From: Pseudomonas sp. JM0905a
GTDB lineage: Bacteria; Pseudomonadota; Gammaproteobacteria; Pseudomonadales; Pseudomonadaceae
Length of the DNA: 64,000 nt
Assembly (NCBI RefSeq): GCF_014700075.1
Contig: NZ_JACXBU010000001.1
Span: 682,001 to 746,000 of the forward strand
Direction: 5' to 3'
A program made the position numbers and the translations under genes. Each line of letters begins with the position of its first letter. Positions within the stretch are counted from its first letter, which is position 1. Positions 1 to 7,971 of this stretch are shown piece after piece. The notes below the pieces were generated by a model. It was not told the origin of the DNA and searched no databases. It saw only the letters and a program-made list of their open reading frames with translations.

Positions 1-252
1 GCCCTGCCGGTGACGGTGGTGGGCAAGATCTTCAAGCACACGCTGCGGGAGCTGGCGGCGGCCAGCGTCTATCGCGAGCGGGTCGGCGGCGAGTGTCCGG
101 CGCTGGCCTGCGAAGTGGCCCAGGAAGCGGACGGCACTCTGTGGATAAGTCTCACGGAGGTGCCGGAAGGGCAGAGGGCGTTCTGCGTGGAGCGCGCCGA
201 GGCGCTGGGCCTGCGGGTGCGGGAGCTGGTCATCGCCCCCGCTTGCGCTTGA
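1..252 (+). CDS. Acyl-CoA synthetase (AMP-forming), C-terminal fragment
   Basis: Only the last 83 residues are in the window; the gene starts upstream of base 1. The opening residues LPVTVVGKIFKHTLRE match the A10 motif of AMP-dependent acyl-CoA synthetases (PxTxxGKIxK). The Lys of GK is the catalytic lysine for adenylate formation, and the motif lies about 80 residues before the end, as in fatty-acyl-CoA ligases. The family converts a carboxylic acid, ATP and CoA into acyl-CoA. The acid used cannot be told from this fragment. The 3' end overlaps the convergent Crp/Fnr-type gene by 23 bases. Confidence 0.75.
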   Translation, partial: ALPVTVVGKIFKHTLRELAAASVYRERVGGECPALACEVAQEADGTLWISLTEVPEGQRAFCVERAEALGLRVRELVIAPACA

Positions 253-820
253 CCCGCGAGAAGGACACCGGGTCCATGCCCAGGTAACTGGCGAGCTGGT
301 ACTGGGGGACGCGGTCCAGCAGCCAGGGCTCGTGCTCCAGCAGCCACTGGTAGCGTTGCTCGCTGTTGCTGGTGAGCAGTAGCGCCTCGCGGTCTTCATT
401 GCGCAACATGATCTGGCGAACCATCAGCCCCTGCATGTGCAATAGCTGGGGAAATTGCTCCCCTTGCTGTTCGAGGATCGCCAGGGGAAAGCTGGCCAGC
501 CGGCACTTTTCCACCGCTGCGATGTTGTAGGTACAAGGCTGCTGCTTGAGGTAGGCGCTGAGGGAACCGATCAACTGTCCCTCGCGGAAGAAGGTCTTGT
601 TCCACTGCCGGCCTTCGGGGGACAGGTAGTAGTAGCGCGCCACGCCGACGATGATCGCGAAGAAGTGCGTTGGCCGTTCGCCAGCGCGGATGATCAGCTG
701 GTCGCGATCGTAGTCGCGCAGCTTGAGCACCTGCATCAGGTGCTCCTGCAACGTGGGATCGGTCATGCCGTGGGCATGGAAGATGTCTTGCAACTGGGCC
801 TGGATGTCGGCGGGGATCAT
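230..820 (-). CDS. Crp/Fnr-family transcriptional regulator
   Basis: 196-residue protein with an N-terminal cyclic-nucleotide-binding-like beta-roll (roughly residues 25-125, including the GERPTHFFAIIVGVARYYYL stretch) and a short C-terminal helix-turn-helix (QYQLASYLGMDPVSFSRVKR). There is no FNR-type cysteine cluster, so direct oxygen sensing through Fe-S is unlikely; the ligand is unknown. I chose the ATG at 820 because the conserved part begins there. An in-frame GTG at 904 would add 28 residues of low-complexity sequence without a clear ribosome site. The protein ends right after the recognition helix, shorter than Crp. It stands alone, convergent with the acyl-CoA synthetase and divergent from the next gene. 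Confidence 0.75.
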   Translation of the reverse strand: MIPADIQAQLQDIFHAHGMTDPTLQEHLMQVLKLRDYDRDQLIIRAGERPTHFFAIIVGVARYYYLSPEGRQWNKTFFREGQLIGSLSAYLKQQPCTYNIAAVEKCRLASFPLAILEQQGEQFPQLLHMQGLMVRQIMLRNEDREALLLTSNSEQRYQWLLEHEPWLLDRVPQYQLASYLGMDPVSFSRVKRKRGR

Positions 821-944
821 GGGGCTCGGCCTGGGGCTTTCGGGTTCATCTAAGCACAGCCCGGGGCACTGGAGAATTGCCCGCCGCGTCGGTGTGGCTG
901 ACACTAGACTCCTTTACCAATCTCCACCTAGAAGGAATTCACCC

Positions 945-1397
945 GTGTCCCCACGCCCGCAAGACAGCTGGGAGCAGGTCTGCCTGGCTGCCGGTCTCGA
1001 TCCGCAGAAGCGCCTGGCCGCCCGCCAGGCCGTACTCGGCCACGCCGATGCCCTGGACTGCAGCCTCTATCGCCCTGACGAGAACGACCTGGACGCCGAA
1101 GAGGAAGACCTGGGTGATGCGCGCATCCTCTTCACCGGCCACTTCGAAGCGCCGGCCGAGTGGAGCGCGCAGGAACGCGACGACTACTTCGGCGACATCG
1201 AGCCTTCCGCCTTCGTCACCGCGCTGATCGAGTGCCAGGCCGACCCGGAAACCCGCGACTTCTTCCTCGCCGATGCCGGCGACTTCGTGGCGGTGGTCAC
1301 CGCCTCTGGCGAAGTGCAGATGTTCTATCTCTACGACTGCAACGAAGACGACGACGGCCTGCATTGCGTGCTGGTGCGCGAGGACGAAGACGTTTGA
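945..1397 (+). CDS. Conserved hypothetical acidic protein
   Basis: 150-residue soluble protein that I do not recognise as a named family. It is strongly acidic, with a DLDAEEEDLGD stretch near residue 45 and an Asp/Glu-rich tail (CNEDDDGLHC, REDEDV). No signal peptide or membrane segment is seen. The frame is open much further upstream, but the GTG at 945 has a good ribosome site (GAAGGA at 931-936), so that start is preferred. It is convergent with the large sensor kinase downstream, and two hairpins lie between them. Confidence 0.6.
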   Translation: MSPRPQDSWEQVCLAAGLDPQKRLAARQAVLGHADALDCSLYRPDENDLDAEEEDLGDARILFTGHFEAPAEWSAQERDDYFGDIEPSAFVTALIECQADPETRDFFLADAGDFVAVVTASGEVQMFYLYDCNEDDDGLHCVLVREDEDV

Positions 1398-1405
1398 GTT
1401 CCGCT

Positions 1406-1499
1406 GGTGGACGTCAAGAGCGACGTCCACCCTGCAGGTTGTGGCTGAGCTCCGCGAAGCCCAACAGGCCGTAGGGTGGATGGCGCTCTTTCATCCACC
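1406..1499. terminator. Convergent intergenic hairpins with a repeat half-element
   Basis: Two inverted repeats lie between convergent genes. The first has a perfect 10-bp stem (GGTGGACGTC at 1406-1415 with GACGTCCACC at 1422-1431). The second pairs GGTGGATG with CATCCACC (about 1475-1499) and is followed by GTTTTC. Between them is a GAAGCCCAAC segment of repeat family B (see 24884). Termination in both directions is inferred; the T-runs are weak. Confidence 0.4.
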
Positions 1500-1503
1500 G
1501 TTT

Positions 1504-4500
1504 TCAGCGCAGGTTCACATGTCGGCTGATCAGCGCCCGCAGCGCAGCCGGCTTCACCGGCTTGGCGAGGTAATCCAGGCCGGCGGCGTGGACTTCGGCC
1601 ACCAGCTCGGCGCGGCCGTCGGCGCTGATCACCACGCCGGGCAGCGGTTCGCCCAGGCGGGTGCGTAGCCAGGCCATGAGTTCGGTGCCGGTTTCCCCTT
1701 CATCCAGGTGGTAATCCACCAGCGCCAGTTGTGGTCGTACTTCCTCAGCCAGCAGGTGTTCGCATTCCAGACGGTTGCGCGCGGTCCAGACCTGGCAGCC
1801 CCAGCGCGACAGCAGGCTGTGCATGCCGGTGAGGATGCTGTCCTCGTTGTCGATGCACAGTACCTGGGTGCCGGTGAGGGCCTGACCGTTGGCTTCGGCC
1901 TGCTTCTGCACGACGGGCGAGGGCTGCTGCGCGCGGGCCATGGGCACGGTGACGCTGAACACGCTGCCCTTGCCCGGCCAGGAGCGCACTTCCAGCTTGT
2001 GGCCGAGCACGCGGCAGAGGCCGTCGGCAATCGCCAGGCCCAGGCCCAGGCCTTTCTCAGCTCGGGTCTGGTGGCTGTCCAGGCGCTTGAACTCTTCGAA
2101 TATCACCTTGCGCTTGTCTTCCGGGATGCCCGGGCCACGGTCCCAGACTTCCAGGCGCAGGTTGTCGCCGTCACGGCGGACGCCCAGTAGCACACGCCCC
2201 TTGGCGTAGCGGAAGGCGTTGGTGAGGAAGTTCTGCAGCACCCGGCGTAGCAGTTTCATGTCGCTTTCCACCCGCAGCTTGCTGCCGCGCAGGCGGAAGT
2301 CCATACCCTGTTCCTGGGCCAGCACCTTGAACTCGGCGCCGAGGGTGTCGAACAGGGAGGCGAGGGGGAAGGCGTTGCGGTCCGGGGTGACACGACCGCT
2401 TTCCAGGCGCGAGATGTCCAGCAGGTCGGTGATCAGGTCCTCGGCAGAACGCAGCGAGCTGTCCAGGTGGTTGACCAGTTCGCGGGCCTCACGGGGCAAC
2501 GCGTCCTGCTGGTGGCCGAGGGCGGCGGAGAACAGCCGCGCCGCGTTCAAGGGCTGCATCAGGTCGTGGCTGACGGCGGCGAGGAAGCGAGTCTTGGACT
2601 GGTTGGCCGCTTCCGCGGTGCCCTTGGCCTCGGTGAGCGCCTGGTTGAGCTTGGACAGTTCCCGGGTACGCTCGGCGACCCGCTGTTCCAGCCCTTCGTT
2701 GGCGTCCTTGAGCCCTCGCTCGGCCTGGCGGTAGGCGGTGATGTCGGTGAAGCTCATCACGAAGCCGCCGCCGGGCATGGGGTTGCCGATCAATTCGATG
2801 ACCCGGCCATTGGGGAACAGGCGCTCGGAGGTGTGCGGCGTGCCCTGGCGCATCCAGAACAGGCGGCGGGCTACATGGGATTCCACCTCGCCCGGACCGC
2901 ACAGGCCGCGCTCGGCGTTGTAGCGAATGATGTCGGCGATGGGGCGGCCGACGCTGATCAGCCCGTCGGGGTAGTCGAACAGTTCCAGATAGCGGCGGTT
3001 CCAGGCCACCAGGCGCAGGGACTGGTCCACCACGCTGATGCCCTGGGTGATGTTCTCGATGGCGCCTTGCAGCAGGGCGCGGTTGAACTGCAGCACCTCG
3101 GAGGCTTCGTCGGCGATGCGCACCACGTCCTCCACCTGCATCTCGCGGCCTTCGATGGCCGCCTTCACCACGGCCCGCGCCGAGGAGGCGCCGAGCACGC
3201 CAGCGAGCAGGCGTTCGGTGTGGGTGATCCAGTCCTGGTTGGCGTTCTGCGTCGGGTTGAAGCTGATGCCCAGGCGATAGGCGAAGCGGATGAAGCTCTG
3301 CCGCGCCCGCTCCTCACCGACGAAGCGCGAGGCGAGCATCAGCAGGTCGTCGACTTGCACCGCCAGCAGGGTGCGGGAGCTGGCGCGCGCGGACACCTGC
3401 TGGCCGATGAAGCGGCTGGCCTGCCAGTGTTCGGAAACGCGGGTGCGGGAGAACACCGATACCCAGGCGAAGAGGAGCCAGTTGCCGGCCAGCGACAGCA
3501 CCACGCCCTGGGTCAGTGGCTCGATGGGCAGGTTCAGCGGGTTTTCCATCATCCAGGCGAGGCCAGGGAAGTTCTCCAGCGGCCAGCCCAGGCCACGCGC
3601 CATCACCGGCAGCACCAGGGTGTAGGCCCAGAGCGCGGCCCCGGCAGCGAGGCCGGCGAACACACCGCGACGGTTGGCCTGTTTCCAGAACAGCGCGCCG
3701 ATCATCGCCGGACCGAGTTGGGCGATAGAGGCGAAGGCGATCTGGCCGATGGTCGCCAGGCTCGCGGTAGAGCCCAGCAGGCGGTAGCTGACGTAACCCA
3801 GCAGAATGATCACCACGATGCTCACCCGGCGTACCGAGAGCATCCAGTGGCGGAACACCTCGAAGGGCCGTTCGGCGCTCTGCCGGCGCAGCAGCCAGGG
3901 CAGCAGCATGTCGTTGGAGACCATGGTCGACAGCGCCACGGCTTCGACAATCACCATGCCGGTGGCCGCCGAGGCGCCGCCGATGAAGGCCAGCAGCGCC
4001 AGGGCCGGATGGGCCTCGGCCAGCGGCAGGCTGATGACGAAGGAGTCCGGGATCACGCCGCCGGGCAGCAGCATCTGCCCGGCCAGGGCGATGGGCACGA
4101 CGAACAGGGCGGCCAGGGCGAGGTAGATCGGGAAGACCCAGCGCGCCTGGCGCAGGTCGCGGGGTTCGATGTTCTCCACCACGGTGACGTGGAACTGGCG
4201 GGGCAGGCAGATGATGGCGAGCATGGCGAGGCCCGTTTGCACCAGCAACGAGGACCAATCCACAGGCTGCGACCAGTAGTGCTCCAGCTGCGGGGCGCTG
4301 CGGGCGCGCTCGAACAGGTCGTCGAAGCCATCGAACAGGCCGAAGGTGACGTAGGCACCCACCGCGAGGAAGGCCAGCAGCTTGACCAGGGATTCGAAGG
4401 CGATTGCCAGCACCATGCCGCGGTGGTGCTCGGTGGCGTCGAGGTTGCGGGTACCGAAGAGGATGGTGAACAGGGCCAGCACCAGGGAAACGATCAGCGC

Positions 4501-4983
4501 CGTGTCCTGGGCGCGGGTGCCGGACGCTTCGGGGCTCGGGCCGATCAGCAGGTTCACCCCGAGGACGATGCCCTTGAGCTGCAGGGCGATGTAGGGCAGC
4601 ACGCTGACCAGGCAGATCAGCGCCACCACCACCGCCAGGGCCTGGGACTTGCCATAGCGCGCGGCGATGAAGTCGGCGATGGAGGTGATGTTCTCCTGCT
4701 TGCTGATAAGCACCATCTTCTGCACCACCCAGGGCGCCAGCAGTAGCAGGAGCACGGGGCCGAGGTAGATGGGCAGGAAGTTCCAGACCTGTCCGGCGGC
4801 CTGGCCGACGGCGCCGAAGAAGGTCCAGCTGGTGCAGTAGACCGCCAGCGACAGGCTGTAGACCCAGGCGCGCATGCGCGGGGACAGCGGCGTGCTGCGG
4901 CGGTCGCCGTAGAAGGCGATGGCGAAGAGAACGGCCATATAGAGGAAGGCGACCGTGGCGATCAGCCCGCTGGACAGCGACAT
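1504..4983 (-). CDS. Sodium/solute-symporter-type hybrid sensor histidine kinase
   Basis: 1159 residues. The N-terminal ~500 form a multi-pass membrane domain of the sodium:solute symporter family (GDRRSTPLSPRMRAWVYSLS, then about 13 hydrophobic segments). A STAC-like linker (~520-620), a PAS domain (~630-740) and a coiled coil (QRVAERTRELSKLN) follow. Next come HisKA with the phospho-acceptor in FLAAVSHDLMQPL (~785), an HATPase domain (GLGLGLAIADGL) and a C-terminal receiver whose acceptor Asp lies in LALVDYHLDEG. This is the CbrA/PutP-like layout, in which a permease module is thought to couple substrate transport or sensing to phosphorelay. There is no adjacent response regulator, so the partner is encoded elsewhere. 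The signal is unknown. Confidence 0.88.
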   Translation of the reverse strand: MSLSSGLIATVAFLYMAVLFAIAFYGDRRSTPLSPRMRAWVYSLSLAVYCTSWTFFGAVGQAAGQVWNFLPIYLGPVLLLLLAPWVVQKMVLISKQENITSIADFIAARYGKSQALAVVVALICLVSVLPYIALQLKGIVLGVNLLIGPSPEASGTRAQDTALIVSLVLALFTILFGTRNLDATEHHRGMVLAIAFESLVKLLAFLAVGAYVTFGLFDGFDDLFERARSAPQLEHYWSQPVDWSSLLVQTGLAMLAIICLPRQFHVTVVENIEPRDLRQARWVFPIYLALAALFVVPIALAGQMLLPGGVIPDSFVISLPLAEAHPALALLAFIGGASAATGMVIVEAVALSTMVSNDMLLPWLLRRQSAERPFEVFRHWMLSVRRVSIVVIILLGYVSYRLLGSTASLATIGQIAFASIAQLGPAMIGALFWKQANRRGVFAGLAAGAALWAYTLVLPVMARGLGWPLENFPGLAWMMENPLNLPIEPLTQGVVLSLAGNWLLFAWVSVFSRTRVSEHWQASRFIGQQVSARASSRTLLAVQVDDLLMLASRFVGEERARQSFIRFAYRLGISFNPTQNANQDWITHTERLLAGVLGASSARAVVKAAIEGREMQVEDVVRIADEASEVLQFNRALLQGAIENITQGISVVDQSLRLVAWNRRYLELFDYPDGLISVGRPIADIIRYNAERGLCGPGEVESHVARRLFWMRQGTPHTSERLFPNGRVIELIGNPMPGGGFVMSFTDITAYRQAERGLKDANEGLEQRVAERTRELSKLNQALTEAKGTAEAANQSKTRFLAAVSHDLMQPLNAARLFSAALGHQQDALPREARELVNHLDSSLRSAEDLITDLLDISRLESGRVTPDRNAFPLASLFDTLGAEFKVLAQEQGMDFRLRGSKLRVESDMKLLRRVLQNFLTNAFRYAKGRVLLGVRRDGDNLRLEVWDRGPGIPEDKRKVIFEEFKRLDSHQTRAEKGLGLGLAIADGLCRVLGHKLEVRSWPGKGSVFSVTVPMARAQQPSPVVQKQAEANGQALTGTQVLCIDNEDSILTGMHSLLSRWGCQVWTARNRLECEHLLAEEVRPQLALVDYHLDEGETGTELMAWLRTRLGEPLPGVVISADGRAELVAEVHAAGLDYLAKPVKPAALRALISRHVNLR

Positions 4984-5233
4984 TGCGACTCCGGTTGGTA
5001 CGGTGGCGGGGGAGGCCCGCGAGAATTCGGCTTCCAGCAGTTTCGCACCAAAGCCGGCAATTCGTCAGGCCGCTGCGACCAAGGTCGCAGGTGCTATTGA
5101 GCCCCCGCACGGGGGCTGCTAGCGTGCTGGTTCACCCGCGCTTTTCCGTTTTCCCGCGCGGGCACCTGCACGGCACTTCCGCTTGGCGCGACGTACTCAT
5201 CCGGCAGGGTCCTTTCGCCTGAGGAGGGCGCAG

Positions 5234-5803
5234 ATGTTCAATCCACAACCAGTCACCCTGCAGCGCGGCGCATTGCGCCTCGAACCGCTGGTGGAGGCCG
5301 ATATCCCGGCGCTGGTGACCCTGGCCGAAGCCAACCGCGAAGTGCTGGTCTACATGAACGGTCCGCTGCGACCCGACTGGTATCGCCAGGCCCTGGCCGC
5401 CCAGCGGGAAGGCCAGGCAGTGGTCTTCGTCATCCGCCTGGGCGACAACCTGGTGGGTACCACGCGCTTCGCCGATTTCATGCCTACCCTGCCGGCCGCC
5501 GAGATCGGCTGGACCTGGCTGGCCGCCGGCGAACATGGCAGCGGCCTGAATGCCTCGATCAAGTACCTGATGCTGCGCCACGCCTTCGAAGAGTGGCAGC
5601 TGGTGCGCGTGCAACTGAAGACCGCCGCCAGCAACCTGCGCTCCCAGCGGGCCATCGAGAAACTGGGCGCCCAGCGCGAGGGCGTGCTGCGCAACCATCG
5701 CCGCCTGGCCGAGGGGCGCCTCGACGACAGCGTGCTCTACAGCATCACCGACCACGACTGGCCGGACGTGAAGCAACGCCTGGAGGCGCTGTTCAGCGCT
5801 TGA
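5234..5803 (+). CDS. GNAT-family N-acetyltransferase (RimJ/RimL-like)
   Basis: 189-residue protein opening MFNPQPVTLQRGALRLEPL. The middle holds the GNAT acetyl-CoA region (FADFMPTLPAAEIGWTWL, then RVQLKTAASNLRSQRAIEKL), typical of RimJ/RimL-type acetyltransferases that modify protein N-termini or small amines. The substrate cannot be assigned. The ATG at 5234 follows GAGGAGG at 5221. Its stop shares one base with the start of the AraC gene (TGATG), so the two are likely translationally coupled. The AzlCD exporter follows, so this looks like one transcription unit. Confidence 0.8.
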   Translation: MFNPQPVTLQRGALRLEPLVEADIPALVTLAEANREVLVYMNGPLRPDWYRQALAAQREGQAVVFVIRLGDNLVGTTRFADFMPTLPAAEIGWTWLAAGEHGSGLNASIKYLMLRHAFEEWQLVRVQLKTAASNLRSQRAIEKLGAQREGVLRNHRRLAEGRLDDSVLYSITDHDWPDVKQRLEALFSA

Positions 5804-6648
5804 TGGATATGGCGAGCGGCGAAACGACACGCTTCTGGCAAGCCAGCGAGTTAGGCGGGGTGGAGCTGCTGCATGCCCGCTACATCGAGCAGCGCTTTGC
5901 TCCCCATGTGCATGAAGGCTATGTGTTCACCGTGATCGAGTCCGGTGCGCAGCGCTTCCGCCACCGTGGCAGCGACCATCTGGCGCCGGTCGGCAGCATG
6001 GTGCTGATCAATCCCGATGAGTTGCACACCGGTTCCAAGGCCCATGAGCAGGGCTGGCGCTACCGGGGCTTCTACCCGGATCTTGAACGGGTGACGGAGG
6101 TACTGGAGGAACTGGATATCCGGATGAACGGCCTGCCGGGGTTTGCCGATAGCGTCATCCAGGACCCCGAGGTGGCAGCAACCTTCATTCGGCTGCACCA
6201 ATTGCTGGAGGACAGCACTTCCGCGCTTCAGGTCCAGACGGCCTGGCGCGAGGCGATTCTGTTGCTGTTCCGGCGCCATGCGCGTGTCGCCGTACCCCGC
6301 GGCGCTGGGGTCGAGCCACGCGCCGTGGCGCTGGCAAGGGAAATCCTGTCCTCACGCCTGGCCGAGCCGCCGTCTCTCGAAGAACTGGCCGCCGAAGTGG
6401 GGCTTTCGCCTTTCCACTTCGCCCGGACCTTCCGCCGTGCCACCGGCATGCCGCCGCACGCCTGGCTCAAGCAGCAGCGCCTGGACCAGGCCCGCGCCCT
6501 GCTCAAGGCCGGTTGCGCGCCGGCGGGCGTTGCCGTACAGCTGGGCTATGCCGACCAGAGCCACCTGACCCGCCAGTTCAAGCAGGCCTATGGCGTGGGA
6601 CCGGGCGAATACCGCAACGCCTGCGCAAGATCGTTCAAGACCCATTGA
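5803..6648 (+). CDS. AraC-family transcriptional regulator
   Basis: 281 residues. The N-terminal half is a cupin-like sensing domain (HVHEGYVFTVIESGAQRFRH, then MVLINPDELHTG). The C-terminal ~100 residues carry two AraC helix-turn-helices (LEELAAEVGLSPFHFARTFR and AVQLGYADQSHLTRQFKQAY). The start at 5803 overlaps the stop of the GNAT gene; the frame is open upstream, but only as antisense-like sequence inside the GNAT gene. AraC regulators placed before AzlCD often control that exporter in response to amino acids. That link is inferred here from adjacency (37 bases to azlC). Confidence 0.85.
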   Translation: MDMASGETTRFWQASELGGVELLHARYIEQRFAPHVHEGYVFTVIESGAQRFRHRGSDHLAPVGSMVLINPDELHTGSKAHEQGWRYRGFYPDLERVTEVLEELDIRMNGLPGFADSVIQDPEVAATFIRLHQLLEDSTSALQVQTAWREAILLLFRRHARVAVPRGAGVEPRAVALAREILSSRLAEPPSLEELAAEVGLSPFHFARTFRRATGMPPHAWLKQQRLDQARALLKAGCAPAGVAVQLGYADQSHLTRQFKQAYGVGPGEYRNACARSFKTH

Positions 6649-6684
6649 TGGCCGTCCGCTAGCCTTCCGGGACAAGGAGGCCCC

Positions 6685-7416
6685 ATGTCCCGTATCACTG
6701 AGTTCATCCACGGCGCCCGCGACATCGTCCCGATGATCGTCGGCGCCATTCCGTTCGGCATCATCTTCGGCACACTCGCGGCTGGCGCCGGACTGTCGGC
6801 CTGGCAGACCCTCGGCATGTCGATGCTGGTGTTCGCCGGCTCGTCCCAGTTCATCGCGATTACCCTGCTCAGCGGCGGCGCCGGGGCAGCGGTAGTGCTG
6901 CTGACCACCTTTGTGGTCAACCTGCGCCATGCCCTCTACAGCGCCACCCTGCAGCCCTTCGTGCGCCACCTGCCGACCCGCTGGCGGATGCCGCTGGCCT
7001 TCTGGCTGACCGACGAAGCCTTCGCCGTGGTGCAGCATCGTTACGCCGAGAAGGACGAGTCGCCGCACAAGCACTGGTACTTCTTCGGTGCCGCCCTGGC
7101 CATGTACCTGAACTGGCAGCTGTGCACCCTGGTGGGCGTGCTGTTCGGCCAGGCTGTGCCCAACCTGGCGGCCTGGGGGCTGGACTTCGCCATGCTCGCC
7201 ACCTTCATCGGCATCGTGGTGCCCATGCTGCGCAACAAGCCGCAGGTGGCCGCCGCGCTGGTGGCTGGTGCCGTGGCGCTGGCTTGCCAGGGACTTCCCT
7301 ACAAACTGGGCCTGATGGCGGCAGCACTGTGCGGCATCGCCGTGGGCGTGGTGCTGGAACGTCGTTATCGCCTCGATCTGATCCGGGAGGACATCTCGTG
7401 CAAACCTGGAGCCTGA
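6685..7416 (+). CDS. azlC: AzlC-family branched-chain amino acid exporter, large subunit
   Basis: 243-residue inner-membrane protein with about 6-7 hydrophobic segments. It has the AzlC signature near the start ([19 protein letters not shown], then [13 protein letters not shown]) and [11 protein letters not shown]. Together with AzlD it forms a two-component exporter; in Bacillus the pair exports 4-azaleucine and branched-chain amino acids. The ATG at 6685 follows AAGGAGG. The last 19 bases overlap azlD, indicating translational coupling. The AraC regulator and GNAT gene lie just upstream on the same strand. Confidence 0.88.
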   Translation: MSRITEFIHGARDIVPMIVGAIPFGIIFGTLAAGAGLSAWQTLGMSMLVFAGSSQFIAITLLSGGAGAAVVLLTTFVVNLRHALYSATLQPFVRHLPTRWRMPLAFWLTDEAFAVVQHRYAEKDESPHKHWYFFGAALAMYLNWQLCTLVGVLFGQAVPNLAAWGLDFAMLATFIGIVVPMLRNKPQVAAALVAGAVALACQGLPYKLGLMAAALCGIAVGVVLERRYRLDLIREDISCKPGA

Positions 7417-7727
7417 TTCTCGGCATGGCGGCCATTACCTTTGCCATCCGCTACAGCCTGTTCGCCTGGCCCAACCTGAGCTTCCCGCCGGTGGTGCGCC
7501 AGGGCCTGCACTACGTGCCGACCGCCGTGCTCACCGCCATCGTGGTGCCGGGAATGCTGATGCCCGATGGCCAGAGCCTGCATCTGGCGCTGGATAACGC
7601 CTACCTGCTGGCGGGACTCGGCGCCATCCTGATCGCCGCCGTGAGCCGCCACCTGCTGGCGACCATTCTTGGCGGACTGGTGCTGTTCTTCCTGCTGCGC
7701 TGGGCGCTGGGGCAGCTGCCGATCTGA
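7398..7727 (+). CDS. azlD: AzlD-family branched-chain amino acid exporter, small subunit
   Basis: 109-residue membrane protein with four hydrophobic segments ([20 protein letters not shown], then [16 protein letters not shown]). It is the usual small partner of AzlC. The GTG at 7398 has GGGAGG at 7385-7390 and lies inside the end of azlC. The length is standard for the family. It is the last gene of the GNAT-AraC-azlCD group; a REPIN-like repeat follows. Confidence 0.87.
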   Translation: MQTWSLILGMAAITFAIRYSLFAWPNLSFPPVVRQGLHYVPTAVLTAIVVPGMLMPDGQSLHLALDNAYLLAGLGAILIAAVSRHLLATILGGLVLFFLLRWALGQLPI

Positions 7728-7738
7728 ATGAACGGATC

Positions 7739-7835
7739 TGTAGGGGCGATTTCAATCGCCAAGCGGACCGCAGGTTCGCCCTTCGACTCTGCTGGGGCAG
7801 CTTCGCTGCCCTTGGCGAATGAATTCGCCCCTACA
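7739..7835. repeat. REPIN-like repeat, family A, full doublet
   Basis: Two arms in inverted orientation close a 97-base element: GTAGGGGCGATTTCAATCGC at the left and GCGAATGAATTCGCCCCTAC at the right, matching at all but two positions when one is reverse-complemented. The interior holds a second pair (GCAGCTTCGCTGC). Arms with the same GCGA-wTTCAw-TCGC core occur at 31344, 33485, 40177, 43005, 47420 and 55608, so this is a dispersed REP family. It lies between azlD and the MFS/acyltransferase gene. Confidence 0.75.
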
Positions 7836-7971
7836 CGGAGACTCCTGCGAATTCGCGCAAACATCTTTCCTGTGAATGTGGCTTTCGGCCATTGTCCTGC
7901 TGTCCAATCAGCGACGTGCGGATTCAGTCGCACGGGGCTACTCCACTGCCAACCATCAGGTACCAAGGAAG

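Noticed and set aside
139-147. TGTGGATAA, a consensus DnaA box on -
   Set aside because: Single copy inside a coding region; a 9-mer is expected by chance about once in a window of this size on both strands.
2467-4746. 759-codon open frame on + antisense to the symporter-type kinase
   Set aside because: Composition (His/Gln/Gly-rich, low complexity) is that of a shadow frame in GC-rich DNA; the - strand encodes a clear multi-domain kinase.
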